From: Bradyrhizobium diversitatis
GTDB lineage: Bacteria; Pseudomonadota; Alphaproteobacteria; Rhizobiales; Xanthobacteraceae
Direction of reading: 5' to 3'
NCBI RefSeq assembly: GCF_016031635.1
Contig: NZ_JACEGD010000027.1
Coordinates: 62,001-126,000, forward strand
DNA: 64,000 bases
Shown: piece by piece, positions 8,615 to 17,013 of the stretch
Position numbering within the stretch: the stretch's first letter is position 1
How the letters are laid out: every line of letters begins with the position of its first letter
Notes under the pieces: generated by a model
Told to the model about the DNA's origin: nothing
Database searches by the model: none
What the model saw: only the letters and a program-made list of their open reading frames with translations
Program-made: the position numbers and the translations under genes

Positions 8615-9715
8615 CTAAATTCCGGCGGTCTTCACCACGAGGTCCGCGAGCCTCTCGGCCGCGTCGAGCCGCCCTGCCCCCTTCGCGGCCGCGGCCATCG
8701 CGGCGAGGCGCGCGGGCTCGGCGGCCAGGCCGGAGATCTCAGTGGCGAGACGATCGGAGGTGAACTCGGTCTGCGGGATGCGGATCGCGCCGTCGACCTT
8801 GGCCAGCACGCCGGCATTGGCGAACTGGTCCTGGTCGATCGAGCCGGGCAACGGCACCAGGATCGAGGGCCGGCCAATCGCCGCGAGCTCGGCGACGGTA
8901 CCCGCGCCGGAGCGCGACACCACGAGATGGTTGGAGGCGAGCCGCGCCGGCAGATCCGTGAAGAACGGCGCGAGCTCCGCCTTGATCTTGAGCTTGTCGT
9001 AGACAGCGCGCACGCGGCTCATGTCCTCTTCGCGCACCTGCTGGGTGAGAACGAGGCGGCTCCATAACGCAGGCTCGAGCCGCTCGATCGCACCGGGTAC
9101 GATGTCGGCCATGATGCGCGCGCCTTGGCTGCCGCCGACGACGAGCAGGCGCAGCGGACCATTCACTTCGGGGGGGCTATACTTTACCGCAGCGGCGGCG
9201 AGAACCGCCGGCCGCATCGGGGTGCCGACAGTCGTGGTCTTGCCTGCCAGCGCCGGATCGCGGTCGAGCACGCCGGGCAAGGACGTTGCGATGGCGCGCA
9301 CGTGCCGCGACAGGAACCGGTTGGCGCGGCCGAGCACCGCATTGGCGTCATGGATGATGCCGGGCACGCCTGCGAACCTGGCTGCGACGAGCGGCGGCAG
9401 CGTCGGATAGCCGCCGAAGCCGACGACGGCGACGGGCTTCAGGCGCTTGATCAGGGTGTAGGCAGAGAACGTGCCGGCGGCGAGCGTGAAGCCGGCATAG
9501 GCAAGCTGAAACGGATTGCGGCCGCGCGCGGTCTCGCTTGCCACGACGTCGATCATGTCCTTGCTGAACAGCCCGCTATAGCGCAGCGCGCGCTCGTCCG
9601 TGACGAGGCGGACGCGAAAGCCGCGCCGGATCAACTCAACGCCGAGCGCCTCGGCCGGAAACAGATGGCCGCCGGTGCCGCCCGCGGCGAGAAGAATCAG
9701 GGGGGACGTGTCCAT
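8615..9715 (-). CDS. murG: Undecaprenyl-PP-MurNAc-pentapeptide GlcNAc transferase
   Basis: GT28 glycosyltransferase that converts lipid I to lipid II at the inner face of the membrane. It is 366 aa. The N-terminal glycine loop ILLAAGGTGGHLFPA is at residues 7-21. VGFGGYPTLPPLVAA and HDANAVLGRANR belong to the acceptor domain. The C-terminal UDP-GlcNAc domain has LLVVGGSQGARIM and SRSGAGTVAELAAIGRPSI, then PLPGSIDQDQFANA. The start is ATG, MDTSPLILL. It is followed by ftsW across a 178-bp gap that holds a partial intergenic repeat (GTCATTGCGAG type). Confidence 0.98.
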   Translation of the reverse strand: MDTSPLILLAAGGTGGHLFPAEALGVELIRRGFRVRLVTDERALRYSGLFSKDMIDVVASETARGRNPFQLAYAGFTLAAGTFSAYTLIKRLKPVAVVGFGGYPTLPPLVAARFAGVPGIIHDANAVLGRANRFLSRHVRAIATSLPGVLDRDPALAGKTTTVGTPMRPAVLAAAAVKYSPPEVNGPLRLLVVGGSQGARIMADIVPGAIERLEPALWSRLVLTQQVREEDMSRVRAVYDKLKIKAELAPFFTDLPARLASNHLVVSRSGAGTVAELAAIGRPSILVPLPGSIDQDQFANAGVLAKVDGAIRIPQTEFTSDRLATEISGLAAEPARLAAMAAAAKGAGRLDAAERLADLVVKTAGI

Positions 9716-9893
9716 GATGAGGGGGTTTTACAGGGAGTTTCCCGTCATTGCGAGCTGGCTGCGCGGCGCTCGTGCCCCCGGGCGTAGCGCAGCGCGTCGC
9801 TCTCGGCGACGGGGTGCGCTGCTGAACCGGGGCCCACGCCGCGGCAGTCTGGGTCCTGGATCTGCGCTTCGCTTGTCCGGGACACGAGGGCGG

Positions 9894-11045
9894 TTATGCA
9901 TAACTCCGCATCGCCTCGGCGTGGCCGCTGGCTTCGACCTCGGTACGCGGGCGCAGCCGCGTCAGCGCCAGCATCATGCCGACGCCATAGGCCAGCGACA
10001 CAATCGAGGAGCCGCCATAGGAGATGAACGGCAGCGTCATGCCCTTGGCCGGAATCAGCTGCAGGTTCACCGACATGTTGATCGCGGCCTGCACGCCGAA
10101 CAGGATCGCAAGTCCCGAGGCCGCAAAGCGCGAGAACATGTCCTCGTTGGCATAGGCCCGCGACAGCGTGCGGATGACGACGAAGGCGAACAGCGCCAGC
10201 ATCGCAAGGCACAGGATGATGCCGAACTCCTCGGCGGCGACTGCGAACACGAAGTCGGTGTGGCTGTCCGGCAGGCTGCGCTTGGCGATGCCCTCGCCCG
10301 GCCCGAGGCCGAACCAGCCGCCGTTGTAGAAGGCTTCCATGGCGGTATCGACCTGGAAGGTGTCGCCGGAAGCCGGATTCATGAAGCGCCTGATGCGGCC
10401 TGCGACATGCGGAACGAACAGATAGGCGCTGAACAGGCCGGCCGCCCCCAGACCCGCGAGGCCGAATACCCAGATCATGCGCATCCCTGCGATGAAGAAC
10501 AGCGAGCCCCACACCATCAGGACCAGCATGGTCTGGCCGAAATCAGGCTCCATCACCAGCAGCGCGACCAGCATCAGGAGCAGCACCACAGCCATCGAGG
10601 TCGCCGGCATCTCCGGCCGCCTGGTCGATTCCGCGAACAGCCAGGCGGCGATGACGACGAACGACGGCTTGGCGATTTCGGAGGCCTGGATGTTGACGCC
10701 GAGCAGCGTGATCCAGCGCCGCGAGCCCTTCACCTCGGGGCCGATCGCGAGCGTGAGCACGATCAGGATGATGCTGATCGCGAAGATGATGAGCGCGCTG
10801 CGGCGGATGGCGCGCGGCGACAGGAAAGACACGCCGACGAGCACGATGCAGGACGGCACCAGGAACAGCACGTGGCGGCTGAAGAAATGGAAGGGATCGA
10901 GCCCGATGCGGGTCGCAACCGGCGGGCTCGCCGCCAGCGACAGGATCACGCCGGTCAGCATCAAGGCCAGGATGGCGCCCATCAGCGGCTTGTCGACGGT
11001 CCACCACCACTCGGAAAAGGGGGTGCGTTCTTCACGGGAGAGCAT
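9894..11045 (-). CDS. ftsW: Septal peptidoglycan glycosyltransferase FtsW (SEDS family)
   Basis: Integral membrane polymerase that uses lipid II at the septum together with FtsI. It is 383 aa with about ten hydrophobic segments. SEDS hallmarks are RRWITLLGVNIQASEIAKPSFVV near residues 125-147 and the C-terminal SYGGSSIVSLAYGVGM. The large periplasmic loop contains GDTFQVDTAMEAFYNGGWFGLGPGEG, with the acidic catalytic region of the family. Its position between murD and murG is standard. The start is ATG (MLSREERTPF). Confidence 0.97.
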   Translation of the reverse strand: MLSREERTPFSEWWWTVDKPLMGAILALMLTGVILSLAASPPVATRIGLDPFHFFSRHVLFLVPSCIVLVGVSFLSPRAIRRSALIIFAISIILIVLTLAIGPEVKGSRRWITLLGVNIQASEIAKPSFVVIAAWLFAESTRRPEMPATSMAVVLLLMLVALLVMEPDFGQTMLVLMVWGSLFFIAGMRMIWVFGLAGLGAAGLFSAYLFVPHVAGRIRRFMNPASGDTFQVDTAMEAFYNGGWFGLGPGEGIAKRSLPDSHTDFVFAVAAEEFGIILCLAMLALFAFVVIRTLSRAYANEDMFSRFAASGLAILFGVQAAINMSVNLQLIPAKGMTLPFISYGGSSIVSLAYGVGMMLALTRLRPRTEVEASGHAEAMRSYA

Positions 11046-11158
11046 GGGCGGCCGCTTTCGGACGGAGGTCGGTCCATTGGTCGCCGAGGTTGGTTACCGG
11101 AGGGTTAAGGAAGTGCGGATGTTTGGAGATGATCTTGGCCTCGCCACAAGACACACTG

Positions 11159-11263
11159 TCATGCCCCGGCTTGACCGGGGCATCCAGTACGCCGCGGCTT
11201 CTCGGTCAATCACAAACGTCTCTGGAATACTGGATCGCCCGCCTTCGCGGGCGATGACGGCGG
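11159..11263. repeat. Palindromic intergenic repeat (GTCATGCCCCGGCTTGACCGG family)
   Basis: About 105 bp between ftsW and murD. It starts GTCATGCCCCGGCTTG and ends CGGGCGATGACGG, with inner inverted CCAGTA / TACTGG blocks. It belongs to the same structural class as the copy at 21477-21563. Confidence 0.7.
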
Positions 11264-11284
11264 AGCAAGGAGTAGCGGCGCGCC

Positions 11285-12685
11285 CTACACCACCGGCTTC
11301 ACACCGGGCAGCGCCTGCACCAGCTCGCGGAACTTGGTGCCGCGGATCTCGAAATTGCGGTACTGGTCGAACGATGCGCAGGCGGGCGACAGCAGCACGA
11401 CGGCGTCGGTGAGCCCCGAGGCCTCTGCATCGCGCGCGGCGTGCTCGACGGCGACGTCCAGCGTCTGGCTGATCTCATGCGCGACCTGCGTGCCCAGCGT
11501 GCCCGAAAATTCCTGCGCGGCCTCGCCGATCAGATAGGCGTTGCGGATGCGCGGGAAGAAACCGGTCAGGCCAGTGATGCCGCCGGCCTTGGGCTTGCCG
11601 CCGGCGATCCAGAAGATGTCGGCAAAGGACGACAACGCGTGGGCGGTGGCGTCGGCGTTGGTGCCCTTGGAATCATTGACGAACAACACGTTGCCGCGGC
11701 GGCCGACCTGCTCCATGCGATGGGCGAGGCCCGGAAAGCTGCGCAGGCCATTCTGAAGCACGTCGAGGCTGATGCCCATCGCAAGCGCAGCGGCAGCGGC
11801 GCAGGCCGCGTTCTGCGCGTTGTGGAGGCCGCGGAGCGAGCCGATGCCGCCCAGCGCGGCGACCTCGCTGCGGGCGCCGCCCGCGGCGCGCACGATGGTG
11901 CCGTGCTCGACATAGATGCCGCTCGCCAGCGGGTTCTTGACGGAGATGCGCACCACGTTCTTGCCGGCGCGGTCGAGCCGGTCGGCGACATCGCGGCAAT
12001 AGCCGTCGTCGACGCCTACGATCGCGGTGCCGCCCGCCTGCACGCCGGCAACGAGGCGCTCCTTCACGGCGGCATAATGCTCGATCGTACCATGCCGGTC
12101 GATATGATCCTCGCTGACATTGAGCAGGATGCCGACGGAGGGATCGAGCGAGGGCGTGAGGTCGATCTGGTAGGACGACATCTCGATGACGTGGACGCGG
12201 CCCATGCGCGGCGGCTCCAGCGACAGGATCGCGGTGCCGATATTGCCGCCCATCTGCGTGTCATAGCCGGCGACTTTCGTGAGGTGCGCAATCAGCGCCG
12301 TCGTGGTCGACTTGCCGTTGGTGCCGGTGATGGCGACGAACGGCGCGTCCGGCGCGTGCCGGCGCCGCTCGCGGCAGAACAGCTCGATATCGCCAATCAC
12401 CTCGACCCCGGCCTCGCGCGCCTTCAGCACGCTCCAATGCGGCACCGGATGAGTGAGCGGCACGCCGGGCGCGAGCACGAGCGCGGCGAAATTGGTCCAG
12501 GAAACGTCGCGCAGATCGGCGGTGATGAAGCCGGCCTGCGCGGCCTTGGCGACGTTCTCGGCATTGTCGTCGGCGGCGATCACTTCAGCGCCCCCCGCCT
12601 TCAGCGCGTGGCAGGAGGCGAGCCCGGAGCCGCCGAGGCCGAACACCGCGACCGTCTTGCCGGCGAAGGAGGTGACGGGGATCAT
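11285..12685 (-). CDS. murD: UDP-N-acetylmuramoylalanine--D-glutamate ligase
   Basis: Adds D-Glu to UDP-MurNAc-L-Ala. It is 466 aa. The N-terminal dinucleotide-type motif is VAVFGLGGSGLASCHALKAGG (split here from residue 10). The ATP loop AITGTNGKSTTTALI is near residues 117-131. LLNVSEDHIDRHGTIEHYAA is the central-domain Mur ligase motif, and FVNDSKGTNADATAHAL opens the C-terminal domain. The start is ATG (MIPVTSFAGK). Repeats flank both sides of the gene (11159-11263 and 12698-12774). Confidence 0.97.
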   Translation of the reverse strand: MIPVTSFAGKTVAVFGLGGSGLASCHALKAGGAEVIAADDNAENVAKAAQAGFITADLRDVSWTNFAALVLAPGVPLTHPVPHWSVLKAREAGVEVIGDIELFCRERRRHAPDAPFVAITGTNGKSTTTALIAHLTKVAGYDTQMGGNIGTAILSLEPPRMGRVHVIEMSSYQIDLTPSLDPSVGILLNVSEDHIDRHGTIEHYAAVKERLVAGVQAGGTAIVGVDDGYCRDVADRLDRAGKNVVRISVKNPLASGIYVEHGTIVRAAGGARSEVAALGGIGSLRGLHNAQNAACAAAAALAMGISLDVLQNGLRSFPGLAHRMEQVGRRGNVLFVNDSKGTNADATAHALSSFADIFWIAGGKPKAGGITGLTGFFPRIRNAYLIGEAAQEFSGTLGTQVAHEISQTLDVAVEHAARDAEASGLTDAVVLLSPACASFDQYRNFEIRGTKFRELVQALPGVKPVV

Positions 12686-12697
12686 GATCCCTCCTCT

Positions 12698-12774
12698 GTC
12701 ATTCCGGGGCGCCCGGAGGGCGAACCCGGAATCTCGAGATTCCGGGTTCTCGCTTCGCGAGCCCCGGAATGACG
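12698..12774. repeat. Palindromic intergenic repeat (GTCATTCCGGGGC family)
   Basis: About 77 bp between mraY and murD, almost perfectly self-complementary. Ends are GTCATTCCGGGGC and GCCCCGGAATGAC, and the centre is CCCGGAATCTCGAGATTCCGGG. It is a second copy of the 4704-4781 repeat in the same operon. Confidence 0.8.
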
Positions 12775-12794
12775 GTGCTGGGCAGTCATCCCCA

Positions 12795-13898
12795 TCACCG
12801 CAGCTTCAGGGTGGAGAGACCGGCCAGCGCCAGCATCACCGAGATGATCCAGAAGCGGATCACGATCTGCGGCTCGGTCCAGCCGAGCTGCTCGAAATGG
12901 TGATGGATCGGCGCCATGCGGAAGATGCGCTTGCCCGTCAGCTTGAATGACACCACCTGCACGATGACGGAGACCGCCTCCAGCACGAACAGGCCGCCGA
13001 TCACGGCGAGCACGATCTCGTGCTTCACCGCGACCGCGATCGCGCCGAGCATGCCGCCGAGCGCGAGCGAGCCGGTGTCGCCCATGAAGATCGAGGCCGG
13101 CGGCGCATTGAACCAGAGGAAGCCGAGGCCGGCACCCAGCAATGCGCCGCAGAGCACCGCGAGCTCGCCGGTACCTGCAACATATTTGATCTGGAGATAT
13201 TCGGCGAACACGGCGTTGCCGGCGAGATAGGCGATCATCGCAAAGCTCGCGGTCGCGATCATCACCGGCACGATGGCGAGGCCGTCGAGACCGTCGGTGA
13301 GATTCACCGCGTTGCCGGAGCCGACGATGACGAAGGCGCCGAAGATGACGAAGAACCAGCCGAAATGCAGCACGGTGTCCTTGAGGAACGGGATCGTCAG
13401 CGCGGTCGAGGCGGGATCGCGGTTCAGCCGCACCAGCGCGTAGCAGGCAACCAGCGCGATCACCGCCTCGATCAGCAGGCGAAGCTTGCTGCCGAACCCG
13501 GTCGTGGTCTGCTTGGTCACCTTGAGGTAATCGTCATAGAAGCCGACGAAGCCGAAGCCGAGCGTCACCGCCAGCACGATCCAGACATAGGGGTTGAGCG
13601 GATTGGCCCACAGCACCGTGCCGACGGTGAGGCCGGACAGGATCATCAGCCCGCCCATGGTGGGCGTGCCCTTCTTGGCGAGATGCGATTGCGGGCCGTC
13701 GGAGCGGATCGGCTGGCCCTTGCCCTGGCGGATGCGCAGATGGTCGATGATCCAGGGCCCGAACAGGAACACGAACAATGCGCCGGTCACGACCGCCCCG
13801 CCGGTGCGGAAGGTGATGTAGCGGAAGACGTTCAGGAAGGTGCGAATGGCACCGAAGCCCGGAAATGTGTTGGAGAGCTCGATCAGCCAGTAAAACAT
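12795..13898 (-). CDS. mraY: Phospho-N-acetylmuramoyl-pentapeptide transferase
   Basis: Polytopic inner-membrane enzyme that transfers phospho-MurNAc-pentapeptide from UDP to undecaprenyl phosphate, making lipid I. It is 367 aa with about ten membrane segments. Signatures are KKGTPTMGGLMIL near residue 75, GFYDDYLKVTK (aspartate pair near 120), GNAVNLTDGLDGLAI near 195, and MGDTGSLALGGMLG near 270. The C-terminal MAPIHHHFEQLGW is the HHH motif. Every catalytic block is intact. The start is ATG (MFYWLIELSN). A 180-bp gap to murF shows no recognisable feature. Confidence 0.98.
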   Translation of the reverse strand: MFYWLIELSNTFPGFGAIRTFLNVFRYITFRTGGAVVTGALFVFLFGPWIIDHLRIRQGKGQPIRSDGPQSHLAKKGTPTMGGLMILSGLTVGTVLWANPLNPYVWIVLAVTLGFGFVGFYDDYLKVTKQTTTGFGSKLRLLIEAVIALVACYALVRLNRDPASTALTIPFLKDTVLHFGWFFVIFGAFVIVGSGNAVNLTDGLDGLAIVPVMIATASFAMIAYLAGNAVFAEYLQIKYVAGTGELAVLCGALLGAGLGFLWFNAPPASIFMGDTGSLALGGMLGAIAVAVKHEIVLAVIGGLFVLEAVSVIVQVVSFKLTGKRIFRMAPIHHHFEQLGWTEPQIVIRFWIISVMLALAGLSTLKLR

Positions 13899-14078
13899 TC
13901 AGACGGTCCTATGGCGCCTTTGCACACGCAGCCTTGGCCTTGTTCGTGGCCGTTATCCTGGCCTCGATGTGCCTCACGGGCATTCGCTGGTCTTCGTCAT
14001 GGCTCGCGCGACCTCTGGGAAAACGGACGGCTTCGCGCCACAAAGGGTGGGATTCGGGAACAGCGCCTTCCAAGCAGT

Positions 14079-15461
14079 TTACGCCTTCGCCTGCAAGGCG
14101 GTCATCAGGCCCGGCACGAACTTGTTGACCCAGAACATCTTTTTGCTGCCCTTGACAACCACGACATCCCCTGCCTTCAGCAGGCTCGCAACCTCGCCCG
14201 GCTTCAGCGTGGCCGGATCATCGTGCCAGCCGAGGCCCTTGCCTGATGGCAGCACGTCGTAGAGGTGGCGCATCAGAGGACCGACGCAGTAGACGCCGTC
14301 GATGCCTTCGAGATATTTGGCGAGGCCGGTATGATAGTTCGGTGCGTCCTCGCCCAGTTCGAGCATGTCGCCGAGAACCGCGATGCGGCGGCCTTCGCTC
14401 ACGTGGCGCGCCTGCAGGCTTTGCAGCGCAGCCGCCACGCTGGCCGGATTGCCGTTGAAGCTGTCGTCGATCACGGTGATATCGCCGACCGCCTGCTCGA
14501 CGCCGCGGCCGGTCATGATGCCGACGCGGTCGAGCTTGATCGCCAGCGTCGCGACGTCGAGATGCGCAGCATGAACGGTGGCGAGCGCGGCCAGCGCATT
14601 ATGGACCCGGTGCGGCGCGCCCGGGGTGAGGCTGAAGGCGATCTCCTTCTTGCCGATCGCGGCCACGACCTGCCAGCTCTCGCCGTGCGGCGCGTGCGCG
14701 ACCTCGTGCACCTCGGCATGCTCGCCGCCGAAGCGCACGACCTTGCCCTTCCACTCGGGCGCCTTGATCCCGGCGGGCAGCACCAGCACACCATTCTCGG
14801 GCAGGCCGAGCGCGATCGACACCTTCTCGCGCCGGATGGCTTCCAGCGAGCCGAGCTTTTCCAGATGCACGGGCTGCACGTTGACGACGAGCGCGACCGT
14901 CGGGCGCGTCAATTCGCTGAGCCGCGCGATCTCGCCTTGCTGGTTCATGCCCATCTCGACGACCCAGAGGCTGGCATCTCGCCTGGCATTGCACAGCGTC
15001 AGCGGCACGCCCCAGAAATTGTTGAAGCTCGAGGGGCTCGCATAGGCGTTCGGATAGGCGGCGAGAAATTCCTTGGTGCTGGTCTTGCCGGCGCTGCCGG
15101 TGAGCCCGATCACCGGTCCGGCAAAGCGCGCGCGTGCGGCACGTGCAAGGCCCCAGAGACCGTCGATCAGCGTGTCCCCGACGACGATCTGCGGGATGCG
15201 GATGCCCGCGATCTCGTGCGGCACGATCATCGCGACTGCGCCCGAAGCTTCCGCCTTGTCCGCGAACTCCCAGCCGTCGCGCGCGCTGGCGAAGGCCGAG
15301 ACGAAGCCGCCGCTCGGCGTGCCGCTGAGCGCGACGAACAGGCTGCCCGGCTTCACCAGCCGGCTGTCCTGCGTGACGAAGTCGATTCCCGTGTCCGGGA
15401 ACGATCCGGTGACGCCCAGCGCACGCGCGACCTCGGCAACCGTCCATATTGGCGCGCTCAT
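14079..15461 (-). CDS. murF: UDP-MurNAc-tripeptide--D-Ala-D-Ala ligase
   Basis: Adds the D-Ala-D-Ala made by Ddl to complete the UDP-MurNAc-pentapeptide. It is 460 aa. The N-terminal substrate domain contains FVTQDSRLVKPGSLFVAL. The ATP loop VIGLTGSAGKTSTKEFLA is near residues 116-133. SFNNFWGVPLTL and VVEMGMNQQGEI are diagnostic of MurF. DDSFNGNPASVAAAL begins the C-terminal domain. Its start overlaps the murE stop by 4 bp, indicating translational coupling. Confidence 0.97.
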   Translation of the reverse strand: MSAPIWTVAEVARALGVTGSFPDTGIDFVTQDSRLVKPGSLFVALSGTPSGGFVSAFASARDGWEFADKAEASGAVAMIVPHEIAGIRIPQIVVGDTLIDGLWGLARAARARFAGPVIGLTGSAGKTSTKEFLAAYPNAYASPSSFNNFWGVPLTLCNARRDASLWVVEMGMNQQGEIARLSELTRPTVALVVNVQPVHLEKLGSLEAIRREKVSIALGLPENGVLVLPAGIKAPEWKGKVVRFGGEHAEVHEVAHAPHGESWQVVAAIGKKEIAFSLTPGAPHRVHNALAALATVHAAHLDVATLAIKLDRVGIMTGRGVEQAVGDITVIDDSFNGNPASVAAALQSLQARHVSEGRRIAVLGDMLELGEDAPNYHTGLAKYLEGIDGVYCVGPLMRHLYDVLPSGKGLGWHDDPATLKPGEVASLLKAGDVVVVKGSKKMFWVNKFVPGLMTALQAKA

Positions 15462-16930
15462 GCAACCCTCGACGCTAGTGCGGCGGCAACCGCCTCGTGA
15501 TCACTGAAGGGCAGAACTTCTCCGCCGACGATCTGCCCGGTCTCATGGCCCTTGCCGGCGATAAGCAGCGCATCGCCTTCTTCCAATTGCTCTATCGCGG
15601 CGCGGATCGCAGCACTGCGGTCGCCGATCTCCCGGGCGCCCTTCGCGGTGGCGAGGATCGCGGCGCGGATCGCTTCCGGCTTCTCGCTGCGCGGATTGTC
15701 GTCGGTGACGATGACGCCGTCGGCATTCTCGGCCGCGATCTCGCCCATGATCGGACGCTTGCCTGCATCGCGGTCGCCACCGGCGCCGAACACGACGACC
15801 AGCCTGCGCTTTGCATAAGGCCGCAGCGCCTGCAGCGCCTTCGCCAGCGCATCGGGCTTGTGCGCATAGTCGACGAAGATCGGCGCGCCGTTGCGCTCGC
15901 CGACGCGCTCGAGCCGGCCCTTGGCGCCCTCGAGATGTTCGAGGCTCGCAACCACGTTTGCTGCATCGCTGCCGGTGCCGATCGCAAGGCCCGCCGACAC
16001 CAGCGCGTTCTCGATCTGGAATTCGCCGACCAGCGGCAGCCGGATGGCGAAGCGCTTGCCGCGATGTTCGAGCGTGAGCTTTTGCGCGAAACCTTCGACC
16101 ACGGCCTCCGTCAGGCGGATGCCCTCGCCTGCACCGTCGCCGTTGCGGCCGACCGCCATGACGCGCAGGCCACGCGCCTTGGCGGCCTCGATCGCTTCGG
16201 CCGAGCAATCATGATCGGCCGAAATCACCGCGGCGCCACCCGGCGGCACCAGCTCGCGGAACAGGCGGAGCTTCGCCGCGAGATAATGTGCAACGCTCGG
16301 ATGATAATCCATGTGGTCGCGCGAGAGGTTGGTGAAGCCGCCGGCGGAGACGCGCACGCCGTCGAGGCGATACTGGTCGAGCCCGTGCGAGGAGGCCTCG
16401 AAAGCGAGATGGGTGACGCCCTCGCGCGCGATCTCGTCGATCTGCCGGTGCAGCGCGATCGGATCGGGCGTCGTCAGCGAGCCATAGACGGTGCGTTTGG
16501 GCGAGACGAGACCGATGGTGCCGATGCTGGCGGAGGCATACCCCAGCCGCTCCCAGATCTGACGCGTGAAGGCCGCAACCGAGGTCTTGCCGCTGGTTCC
16601 GGTCACGGCGGCGATCGTCGCGGGCTGCGCGGGAAAGAACCTTGCCGCGGCCAGCGCCAGCGTGCGGCGCGGATTGGCCACAGTGACAAACGGCACCTTG
16701 GTCGCCGCAGGCGCATGGTCGCCAACGACCGCGATCGCGCCCGCGGCAATTGCCGCATCGATGAAGCGCGCGCCGTCGGTCTTGCTGCCCGCGATTGCGA
16801 CGAAGAGATCGCCCGGCCTGACCACGCGGCTGTCGAGCGCAATGCCGCTCACGTCGAGCGCCGCAACAGCAGGCTCGATCGCGGCATCATTGCCCAGAAC
16901 ATCCTGACCTAAGAGGTCGCACAGCTTCAT
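15458..16930 (-). CDS. murE: UDP-MurNAc-L-Ala-D-Glu--meso-diaminopimelate ligase
   Basis: Adds the third residue of the stem peptide. It is 490 aa from MKLCDLLGQD; the same frame stays open far upstream across ftsI but codes nonsense there. Motifs are GIALDSRVVRPGDLFVAI, the ATP loop VTGTSGKTSVAAF, SLTTPDPIALHRQI, HLAFEASSHGLDQYR and NLSRDHMDYHP. The C-terminal DDNPRSEKPEAI carries the DNPR motif that selects meso-diaminopimelate rather than lysine. Overlap with murF is 4 bp; the gap from ftsI is 83 bp. Confidence 0.97.
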   Translation of the reverse strand: MKLCDLLGQDVLGNDAAIEPAVAALDVSGIALDSRVVRPGDLFVAIAGSKTDGARFIDAAIAAGAIAVVGDHAPAATKVPFVTVANPRRTLALAAARFFPAQPATIAAVTGTSGKTSVAAFTRQIWERLGYASASIGTIGLVSPKRTVYGSLTTPDPIALHRQIDEIAREGVTHLAFEASSHGLDQYRLDGVRVSAGGFTNLSRDHMDYHPSVAHYLAAKLRLFRELVPPGGAAVISADHDCSAEAIEAAKARGLRVMAVGRNGDGAGEGIRLTEAVVEGFAQKLTLEHRGKRFAIRLPLVGEFQIENALVSAGLAIGTGSDAANVVASLEHLEGAKGRLERVGERNGAPIFVDYAHKPDALAKALQALRPYAKRRLVVVFGAGGDRDAGKRPIMGEIAAENADGVIVTDDNPRSEKPEAIRAAILATAKGAREIGDRSAAIRAAIEQLEEGDALLIAGKGHETGQIVGGEVLPFSDHEAVAAALASRVA

Positions 16931-17013
16931 GGTCTTCCAGTCGACATGCCTGCCGGAAAGCCGAATCCCTTTGAAAATCCCGACTCGGCACCGGCGATGG
17001 CGCACCCGATTGA

